Shown: one piece after another, positions 1 to 5,396 of the stretch | How the letters are laid out: the number at the start of each line of letters is the position of its first letter | How positions within the stretch are numbered: the first letter of the stretch is position 1 | DNA from: Pseudomonas sp. PGPPP3 | Lineage (GTDB): Bacteria; Pseudomonadota; Gammaproteobacteria; Pseudomonadales; Pseudomonadaceae | DNA: 5,967 nt | Direction of reading: 5' to 3' | Assembly: GCA_002256055.1 (NCBI GenBank) | Contig: NKIE01000161.1 | Span: 523-6,489, forward strand | Made by a program: the position numbers and the translations under genes | Notes under the pieces: model-generated | What the model was told of the DNA's origin: nothing | Databases searched by the model: none | The model's input: the letters and a program-made list of their open reading frames with translations, nothing else

Positions 1-459
1 CAGCAGAGAATTCAGGGGACGCGCTACGGCCCCGAACTCGAACATGGTCTCGCCATGTCGCAGGAAGCGATTCCCCAGACGGGCATGAGCACGCGGATCC
101 TGGATATCTGACTCCAGGCTGATCGACGTAGACATCAGGTTTGAATAGGCGATCCGAACAAACTCCTGGTCGTAGTCAAAGGAGACGCAGGCCACGCAGT
201 AGATGCTGTTCCTACCTGACCTGTTTTGGCGGCACTTGACGAAGTTCTGCGGCGCAGGCTCGATCAGCATCCCGCGCCAACCGCGGTGCTTCTCGAAATA
301 CAGGCTGTTAGATTGTGTAACCCCGTCATTGGCGCCAAGCTCGACAAAATACCCGTCGTCATAGTTAACATATTTCTCCAATTTTCGGTCCAACTGGTTC
401 AGGCTGAAATATTTCCCTTGAAACAGCCGCTTAACCAGCGACTTGATCATTTGCTTCAT
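1..459 (-). CDS. FkbM-family SAM-dependent methyltransferase, N-terminal part (cut by left window edge)
   Basis: Reading the minus strand from 459 gives 153 open codons to the window edge, so the 3' part is missing. Residues 37-46 (YFVELGANDG) form the SAM-binding glycine-rich motif I. They are followed by a conserved run with S51-N52-S53, E56, G60-W61 and the acidic I66-E67-P68 that ends strand 2. This order is typical of FkbM methyltransferases, which O-methylate sugars or small molecules. Its ATG shares one base with the deacetylase stop (TGATG), so it is translationally coupled to the pseudaminic cluster and probably methylates the same glycan; that role is inferred. The start is uncertain: Met4 (ATG at 450) has a better Shine-Dalgarno, AGGTGA at 459-464 with an 8-base spacer, than the ATG at 459, which has GAGAG at 470-474 and a 10-base spacer. 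Family call is solid; substrate unknown. Confidence 0.88.
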   Translation of the reverse strand, partial: MKQMIKSLVKRLFQGKYFSLNQLDRKLEKYVNYDDGYFVELGANDGVTQSNSLYFEKHRGWRGMLIEPAPQNFVKCRQNRSGRNSIYCVACVSFDYDQEFVRIAYSNLMSTSISLESDIQDPRAHARLGNRFLRHGETMFEFGAVARPLNSLL

Positions 460-1130
460 CACCTGATCACTCTCATCACCATGAATGCCTCCGCTGCCTC
501 TACGCCTACGCAGCTTCCTCGATGTTGCGCAAGGTGCCGCAAATGCTCGATGCTGCGTGAATGCGGCGCAGCTCGCATTTCCAGCGCATAGGCCTCCAAT
601 GCCCGCATCTTGACATCCATATGCCGACTGATATCTACAAAGAGATTAGGCATGAAGGGGAGGAATCCCGCTCCACCCCACTCCGTACTCGACATAACCT
701 CAAAAGCGAGGATTTCTCTGACAGGACATCCTGGCAGCGGTCGACAGGCCGTCATGACCGCTTGATGGACAACCCGGTGATCGATATTCAGATCGCCGCA
801 ATGATGCGTATAGATGATTTCCGGGGAGCGTTTTCCAACGATGGACTCGATGGGCTGAACTATGTCCAGCAAGGCAAGACTATCAAGCCGGTTGTCAGGA
901 AAACCTAGAAAAACCGTCGAGTGGATCCCCAGGATTTTTCGGGCATTTTCTGTAGCCTGCTGACGCCGCAAGATTTCATCATCTCCAGCACCGGCTCTCG
1001 ACATAACGCCGTCCGCCACAAAAACCACATCGACCGTATCACCCGCCGCAGTATGTTTCGCAATCGCCCCACCGCAGCCCAGAGCTTCATCGTCAGCATG
1101 CGCAGCGATTACCAGTACGGTTTTATTCAT
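459..1130 (-). CDS. PIG-L/LmbE-family N-deacetylase of a nonulosonic acid cluster
   Basis: A 223-residue protein of the PIG-L/LmbE zinc deacetylase fold, which removes N-acetyl groups from amino sugars (MshB, BshB and PIG-L are relatives). Residues 10-15 (AHADDE) are the AHPDDE metal motif with Pro changed to Ala: H11 and D14 would bind zinc and D13 would be the general base. Residues 108-122 hold the second active-site motif (THHCGDLNIDHRVVH). The segments FPDNRLDS (77-84) and EVMSSTEW, and the VGVEAAEAF ending, match the subgroup seen near sialic-acid-like sugar genes. The ATG at 1130 is chosen over a GTG at 1160 because the homology starts at MNKTVLVIAAH and GGGA at 1139-1142 lies 8 bases upstream. 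The start overlaps the pseI stop by 8 bases. It plausibly strips an acetyl group from a Pse precursor or product before formylation; this is inference. Confidence 0.9.
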   Translation of the reverse strand: MNKTVLVIAAHADDEALGCGGAIAKHTAAGDTVDVVFVADGVMSRAGAGDDEILRRQQATENARKILGIHSTVFLGFPDNRLDSLALLDIVQPIESIVGKRSPEIIYTHHCGDLNIDHRVVHQAVMTACRPLPGCPVREILAFEVMSSTEWGGAGFLPFMPNLFVDISRHMDVKMRALEAYALEMRAAPHSRSIEHLRHLAQHRGSCVGVEAAEAFMVMRVIR

Positions 1131-2169
1131 CGAACAATTCCCAGCTGGTAGCCGTTCCACGGGCCACGCTCGACTTCAGACGTTTGCCGATCAATGCGTT
1201 GAAGTACTTCGGCGGCAGGCCCATACCCGGACGTATGCGCCGAATGTCACCCACCCCGACCACGGCTCCTGCTGGAAGATCGCGGACAAAATAGACCGAG
1301 CGACGGAATGCTCTGCTGCCTTCTTCGGCGGATTGCCGCTGGTAACCGATCTGGCCCAACGCCAGCCACGCATCATGCGTATCCCTGCAGAGGCGCTTCA
1401 ACTCTTCCGGCTCAATTGAAAACTCGCTGTCAGGTCCCTTGTCGGCACGACTCAGCGTGAAATGTTTCTCAATCAGGCAGGCCCCCAACGCTACCGCTGC
1501 AACCGAAGCGGTGGTGCCGATAGTGTGGTCCGAAAGGCCCGGGACTGTCTGGAAGCGCCTGGCCAATTCCGGTATTTGCCGGATGTTCGCCTGATCCAAG
1601 GGCGCCGGATAACTACTGATGCAATGCAACAGCACCAAACTCTTGCACCCAGCTCCACGGGCAGCATCTACAGCTTCGGCGATCTCGGCTTCGGTCGCCA
1701 TGCCTGTGGACATAATCATCGGCTTGCCCGTGCTTGCGACATAACGAATCAGTGGCAGATCGGTGTTCTCGAAAGAGGCAATCTTGTATGCGGGCGCATC
1801 CAACTTCTCCAGCAAGTCAACCGCAGTTTCATCGAACGGCGTAGAGAAAACTGTGATCCCTTTTTTCTTCGCATGCTCGAACATGGCCTGGTGCCATTCG
1901 TAGGGCGTTTGGGCCCATTTGTAAAGGTCGTAGAGTTTGTAGCCATCCCACAGCCCGCCCTGAACCATGAAGTCCGGACGGTCGCAGTCGATGGTCATCG
2001 TATCCGCTGTATAGGTCTGCAGCTTGATGGCGCTGGCTCCGCAACTGTGCGCCGCGTCAATGGTTTTCAAGGCGCGTTCAAGCGCGCCATTGTGATTGGC
2101 CGACAGCTCAGCGATGATGTAGGGCGGATGCCCAGGCCCGATGGGTCGGTCATTGATGGCAAAAGTCAT
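1123..2169 (-). CDS. pseI: Pseudaminic acid synthase (NeuB family)
   Basis: Condenses 2,4-diacetamido-2,4,6-trideoxy-L-altrose (6-deoxy-AltdiNAc) with phosphoenolpyruvate to give pseudaminic acid; cytoplasmic. At 348 residues it has the usual length. An N-terminal TIM barrel (about 15-270) is followed by a C-terminal SAF/antifreeze-like domain (about 285-345, starting RRSVYFVRDLPAG). Visible motifs are AELSANHNG (20-28), KLQTYTADT (49-57), GLWDG (72-76), KIASFE (129-134), STGMA (154-158), GLSDHTIG (211-218) and IEKHFTL (233-239). H215 and H236 correspond to the metal-binding histidines of NeuB. The AELSANHNG, KLQTYT and GLWDG-KLYDLY signatures favour PseI over NeuB or LegI. Its ATG overlaps the formyltransferase stop as ATGA, with AAGAG (2178-2182) 8 bases upstream. 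Substrate assignment rests on these signatures plus the adjacent PseG. Confidence 0.95.
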   Translation of the reverse strand: MTFAINDRPIGPGHPPYIIAELSANHNGALERALKTIDAAHSCGASAIKLQTYTADTMTIDCDRPDFMVQGGLWDGYKLYDLYKWAQTPYEWHQAMFEHAKKKGITVFSTPFDETAVDLLEKLDAPAYKIASFENTDLPLIRYVASTGKPMIMSTGMATEAEIAEAVDAARGAGCKSLVLLHCISSYPAPLDQANIRQIPELARRFQTVPGLSDHTIGTTASVAAVALGACLIEKHFTLSRADKGPDSEFSIEPEELKRLCRDTHDAWLALGQIGYQRQSAEEGSRAFRRSVYFVRDLPAGAVVGVGDIRRIRPGMGLPPKYFNALIGKRLKSSVARGTATSWELFDE

Positions 2170-2867
2170 GATTCAGTCTCTTCGTCAGTCGGCTTCTTTC
2201 GAATCACAACCTGGGCGACAAGCTCATCCCCCTCAAGTTGTGCACCGGAGAACTCGATCCGAAAGCCACCACGCTCGATGAATGCCTGCGGATAGGAAGG
2301 CGCATCGAGCATGCGGATATGGTCATATAGGGTCTCCAGTAGCCCCGTTGTCGGCAGTTCGCTTTGTTCCGGCTTGCGGCGCTTGAAATGCACAATCTCT
2401 CCCTGCTGGGGCTCCGGCAACGGCTCATTTTCAATGATCCATCGGATAATCTCGAAACTTAATCTTCCAGCTCGAAGGTAAATTTCTTCAGCGCGCCCAT
2501 GTAGCGACAAGTCTCGCTTCGCATAAACCGGGCCCGCATCAATTTCATTAACCATGCGCAAGGCGGAAAGCTTTGTATTTTTTTGCCCTCTGACAATCAG
2601 GTTTTGCAACGGGCTTCCACCTCGTCCATAAGGCACATCCGTCATATGGAAACACACACATTCATGGCGGGACCATATTTCGGCTGGCACGTGCCAACTC
2701 CAATGCAGAAAGAAAATATAGCGCAGCCCAAGCACTTCGTTGACACTGCGAAGTAACGCATCGGGGGAGGCCACGTAAGTCCAACTGCCGTCTTCTTGAC
2801 TTTTTATGGCATCAAATTCAGCGCTATGCCAAGCTTTGCTACTTGCCACAATGTAACTATTCTCCAT
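2166..2867 (-). CDS. Sugar N-formyltransferase (methionyl-tRNA formyltransferase-like)
   Basis: A 233-residue protein of the formyltransferase fold that transfers formyl from N10-formyl-tetrahydrofolate. It is shorter than Fmt (about 310 residues), lacking the tRNA-binding C-terminal domain. The core is HWSW (55-58), then C72-F73-H74 and DVPYGRGGSPLQNLI (77-91), matching the NxH...PxxRGxxP active-site region, then EIDAGPVY (108-115) with D110 as the catalytic Asp. The Asn of the NxH motif is Cys72 here. The C-terminal part (about 120-233) is family-specific. Such proteins are often annotated as methionyl-tRNA formyltransferase but sit in nonulosonic acid clusters, where 7-N-formyl-pseudaminic acid is a known product (for example in Pseudomonas pilin and O-antigen glycans). 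The start at 2867 is fixed by an in-frame stop at 2871-2873 just upstream; a weak GAAG lies at 2875-2878. Formylation is likely; the exact acceptor and timing are inferred. Confidence 0.88.
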   Translation of the reverse strand: MENSYIVASSKAWHSAEFDAIKSQEDGSWTYVASPDALLRSVNEVLGLRYIFFLHWSWHVPAEIWSRHECVCFHMTDVPYGRGGSPLQNLIVRGQKNTKLSALRMVNEIDAGPVYAKRDLSLHGRAEEIYLRAGRLSFEIIRWIIENEPLPEPQQGEIVHFKRRKPEQSELPTTGLLETLYDHIRMLDAPSYPQAFIERGGFRIEFSGAQLEGDELVAQVVIRKKPTDEETES

Positions 2868-2977
2868 AGTTCAACTTCAACCCAAAGCTACGCATGTACT
2901 GATTTGGCAAACGCGCACTCATATGACTTTCAGACAGGCATGCAAATTGCGCCCCATGCAGGCCGCCAATAATCGCA
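2868..2977 (-). other. Gap between pseG-GNAT and the formyltransferase gene, spanned by an open frame
   Basis: This is the only sizeable intergenic stretch in an otherwise overlapping gene string. A third frame, different from both neighbours, stays open through it. It reads into the gap from inside the GNAT coding region and ends at TAG 2857-2859, 11 bases into the formyltransferase gene. The peptide it would give in the gap (beginning DAIIGGLHGAQFACLSE, ending FGLKLNYGE) looks protein-like, but I do not recognise it and there is no convincing start codon with a Shine-Dalgarno in the gap. It could be the tail of a deleted gene once coupled to the formyltransferase, or plain spacer. I see no convincing promoter or terminator here. 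Confidence 0.4.
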
Positions 2978-4585
2978 TCATTGTTTAGCCCTCCTAAACT
3001 CAAATCGTTGCCATGCGCGGCTATAACCACACCGCTGAAACAGATTAGCAGACGCCGAATTTTCTGCAATCACGTCAGCGATAAAAAGGGTTACCAGTGG
3101 ATGTTTTGAATACATCCACTCCATAGCCTGATGTAGTGAACGTGTCCCCAAGCCTTGGCCATGCTTGGAGGGATCCAGGTAGATTGAAACTTCGGCTCTC
3201 TCGCCATCAATGTCAAAACGCAAACAGCCTACTGGACATTCACCGTGCGATGAGATCAGCAGTTCAGATCTTTCGTTTGCGAGGGTCTGAAAAAACCAGC
3301 TCATATGACTTGACTGGGACAGGGGGGCCGCATTGCGGAAATACTTTCGCGTCCTCAAGTCGTTGCGCCATTCGAATAACATTTCGGCATCATTGATTGA
3401 TGCACGCCGGATTTTCAGCACCTCGTCCGTACACAGCGGCGCACGCATCGCCTCATAACCACGTCTGTGTATTGAGGCGCGCAGTAGGGTCTCGCATACG
3501 CAGTTCGCACCATCTCCACGAACCAGATCAAGGGACGCTTCGCTCATCGCGCTCAGCATCTGTCTTCTCTCAATCAAAGCACGAACAGTATCTGAAACTC
3601 GTCCTGTATCGACATCATCCTTGCTCCCGAGCGATTCGAGATAACCAGCCCTCGATAGTGCGCTATTTAGCTCAATCTGGTTTTTGGCGATGCAGATGAC
3701 AACTGCTGGCAACCCAAGACACATTCTCTCCCATGTGGTAGACCCGCCTCCCCCTATCATTAAATCGGCCCGCATCATTAGCCCAGCCAGTGACGGTAGC
3801 CCGCTGTACACATGTGTTCCTGGGCGCGCCTTTGCCATACTGACAATGCCTGACAGATCGGAGTGATTCGCACCGACGACGACATCCACCAGTAAGTGCC
3901 TTAAATCAGAATGCATGAGTGCTTCTATCACCTTGCCGGTTTCATTGGTCGGATCACTACCGCCCATGAATACAAGCACGCGCCTCACCTCACCATCGCG
4001 CGGTGCCATTTGGGCACGGAGCGTTGCATATTCGGGCTTCAACAGCGCATATCTGGGGCCTAACATGGGAACACAGTGGCCAGGGATAAGCCCCTGGTAG
4101 CGGAGTGACACATCGACTCCAAACCAGTTCTGGTCCAGCAGGAAATCGCATGCATGCATGCGATCTGCCAGATCGTCGACGGCCATGATCAATGGCACGA
4201 CTGATCTGAGGGCATTTTCCCACCGGAAGTCAATGGCATAGTGGTCAATCACCAGCAAGTCCGGCTTGATTGCCTCTGCCACTCGCAAGGTCTGTTCGGC
4301 ATCCCCCAGCCAGTCACAAGCCAGCCAGCTGGCGTGCGCGGGGAGGGGCACATCGGCTGCAGGGACCGGTCGAAAATCAATGGAGCCCTCGGGCAGCTCC
4401 GCGACTTCAAAGCCACGTTGCCGAATGGCGGCGATCATGTGGCCAGGGTGTTCACGACAGATGAAGCGACACTGCACGCCCTGGGTGCGCAACGCCTCCG
4501 CCAGGGTAAGGCATCGCATGACATGCCCAGTCCCCATAGTCATTGAGGCATCGACCCGGATCACGACGACCTGAACGCACTTCAT
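2978..4585 (-). CDS. pseG: Bifunctional PseG hydrolase / PseH-like GNAT N-acetyltransferase fusion
   Basis: A 535-residue, two-domain enzyme. The N-terminal PseG domain (about 1-365) hydrolyses UDP-2,4-diacetamido-2,4,6-trideoxy-L-altrose to UDP and the free sugar used by PseI. It shows RVDASMTMGTGHVMRCL (10-26) with catalytic-position H21, a VDDLADR segment (136-142), FLLDQNW (148-154), GPRYALLKPEY (176-186), VFMGGSDPTN (205-214) and the UDP-binding run IGGGGSTTWERMCLGLP (277-293). The C-terminal GNAT domain (about 390-530) starts IRRASINDAEMLFEWRND and has the acetyl-CoA loop HGQGLG (475-480) and ENSASANLFQRCGY (508-521). It would supply the PseH step, N4-acetylation of the UDP-amino sugar. 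Such fusions are known. ATG 4585 is chosen over ATG 4618: homology starts at MKCVQVVVIRVDAS, GGTGAG (4595-4600) lies 9 bases upstream, and 4618 has no Shine-Dalgarno. It starts 10 bases after the SDR stop. Confidence 0.93.
   Translation of the reverse strand: MKCVQVVVIRVDASMTMGTGHVMRCLTLAEALRTQGVQCRFICREHPGHMIAAIRQRGFEVAELPEGSIDFRPVPAADVPLPAHASWLACDWLGDAEQTLRVAEAIKPDLLVIDHYAIDFRWENALRSVVPLIMAVDDLADRMHACDFLLDQNWFGVDVSLRYQGLIPGHCVPMLGPRYALLKPEYATLRAQMAPRDGEVRRVLVFMGGSDPTNETGKVIEALMHSDLRHLLVDVVVGANHSDLSGIVSMAKARPGTHVYSGLPSLAGLMMRADLMIGGGGSTTWERMCLGLPAVVICIAKNQIELNSALSRAGYLESLGSKDDVDTGRVSDTVRALIERRQMLSAMSEASLDLVRGDGANCVCETLLRASIHRRGYEAMRAPLCTDEVLKIRRASINDAEMLFEWRNDLRTRKYFRNAAPLSQSSHMSWFFQTLANERSELLISSHGECPVGCLRFDIDGERAEVSIYLDPSKHGQGLGTRSLHQAMEWMYSKHPLVTLFIADVIAENSASANLFQRCGYSRAWQRFEFRRAKQ
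4145..4164. repeat. Perfect 20-base palindrome inside pseG
   Basis: The half-site ATCGCATGCA is followed directly by its exact reverse complement with no spacer. It lies in the PseG domain and encodes D-R-M-H-A-C-D (residues 141-147), a stretch where several residues are probably constrained by the family. It could form a small cruciform or hairpin, or be a binding site, but may be coincidental. Confidence 0.6.
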
Positions 4586-4594
4586 ATCCACACA

Positions 4595-4600
4595 CTCACC
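4595..4600 (-). promoter_or_regulatory. Ribosome binding site deciding the pseG start
   Basis: GGTGAG contains the SDR stop codon TGA and sits 9 bases before ATG 4585. No comparable site precedes the alternative ATG at 4618. The arrangement suggests that ribosomes finishing the SDR reinitiate on pseG. Confidence 0.55.
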
Positions 4601-5396
4601 AGCATGTCCACCCACCATCTACAACGATATTGGCCCCGTTCACAAACGAAGAGGCGGAAGATGCGAGAAAAAGAACAGGGCCAGCTACTTCATCTGGCTG
4701 GCCAATACGGGCCATAGGAACCTTGTTAACCAGCTTCTGAATGAACTCCGGATTGCTCGCCTGCACCACCTCAGAGGGAAACGGTCCAGGCGAGATCGAG
4801 TTCACGCGGATGCCTTCTGGACCAAATTCGCACGCGGCATAGCGGGTCCACTGCAGTAGCGCCGCCTTTGCAGCACCGTAGAACGGAGGATTCACCGCCA
4901 CTACTCCATCGTAGATGCGCTGATCCGGGCTCACCATTGCGTACATAGAGGCTAGATTGATGACCGATGCATCCCCATTCTCTTCCACTGCCAATCGCAG
5001 GCCGGGCAAGGCGGTCTTGATCAGATTGTGCGCAGCTAGGACGGTAACCTCGTAGCTTCCAGCATAGGACTCAGCCACAGCACGCTCTATGTTGCCAGCT
5101 TCACCCAGATAGGCGTTGTTAATCAATACATCGAGGGGCTTGCCCTTCCGATTCGAGAAAAAACTGGCAACGGCCGCGTGATCCGTCACATCGAAAACCG
5201 CCGACTCAGCGGAACACCCAATATCACGTAGCCATTTCGTCACTTCGTGGCCGCGCGCAGAAGACCTTGAATTCACCAAGACATGTGCACCGGCCTCACC
5301 AAGAACTCGCGACATGGCCGAACCGAGATGGCCGCTCGCTCCGGTGACCAGCACGGACTTCCCTCTCAATGAAAAGGCCTCAATTCCTCGGCTCAT
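4596..5396 (-). CDS. SDR-family NAD(P)-dependent oxidoreductase, PtmA-like
   Basis: A 266-residue classical short-chain dehydrogenase/reductase. The Rossmann motif TGASGHLG is at 18-25. D69-V70 follows strand 3. The usual NNAG motif reads NNAY (93-96). The catalytic residues are S150, Y173 and K177 (YGAAK), and ISPGPF follows strand 6. Length and order are normal, so it should be active. N42-S43-R44 after strand 2 is compatible with NADP, but that is weak. The overall pattern resembles the PtmA-type oxidoreductases found in flagellin nonulosonic acid clusters of Campylobacter and others, whose exact reaction is unsettled. Its ATG overlaps the AKR stop (ATGA, 5393-5396), with GGGGA (5405-5409) 8 bases upstream. 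It probably oxidises, reduces or epimerises a sugar intermediate with the AKR; substrate unknown. Confidence 0.88.
   Translation of the reverse strand: MSRGIEAFSLRGKSVLVTGASGHLGSAMSRVLGEAGAHVLVNSRSSARGHEVTKWLRDIGCSAESAVFDVTDHAAVASFFSNRKGKPLDVLINNAYLGEAGNIERAVAESYAGSYEVTVLAAHNLIKTALPGLRLAVEENGDASVINLASMYAMVSPDQRIYDGVVAVNPPFYGAAKAALLQWTRYAACEFGPEGIRVNSISPGPFPSEVVQASNPEFIQKLVNKVPMARIGQPDEVAGPVLFLASSASSFVNGANIVVDGGWTCW

Noticed and set aside
226..1151. Several plus-strand ORFs (226-591, 561-908, 921-1151)
   Set aside because: They are antisense to the FkbM and deacetylase genes, whose motifs are clear; none shows a domain or a good ribosome binding site.
1123..2169. NeuB (sialic acid) or LegI (legionaminic acid) synthase instead of PseI
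   Set aside because: The AELSANHNG, KLQTYT and GLWDG signatures and the adjacent PseG favour pseudaminic acid synthase.
1462..2295. Long plus-strand ORF of 277 residues
   Set aside because: It lies antisense to pseI and the formyltransferase, has no recognisable domain, and both genes beneath it have intact family motifs.
2166..2867. Genuine methionyl-tRNA formyltransferase
   Set aside because: Too short, lacks the C-terminal tRNA-binding domain, has a divergent active-site motif, and sits inside a sugar cluster.
2915..2948. Weak promoter-like TTGCAT...TATGAG on the minus strand in the gap
   Set aside because: Only about 3 of 6 and 4 of 6 matches to the sigma-70 boxes with a 16-base spacer; too weak to call.
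2938..2959. Short inverted repeat GCATG/CATGC with a 12-base loop in the gap
   Set aside because: Five-base stem and no following U tract, so not a credible terminator.
2918..3311. Twelve-base direct repeat CTCATATGACTT at 2918-2929 and 3300-3311, in the gap and in the GNAT domain
   Set aside because: About one such 12-base match is expected by chance in a window of this size, and the flanks do not extend the similarity.
4583..4618. Upstream ATG 4618 as the pseG start
   Set aside because: The extra 11 residues do not match the PseG N-terminus, there is no Shine-Dalgarno, and it would overlap the SDR gene; ATG 4585 is better.
3136..4740. Plus-strand ORFs over pseG and the end of the SDR gene
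   Set aside because: Low-complexity, basic or Ser-rich translations antisense to well-supported genes.
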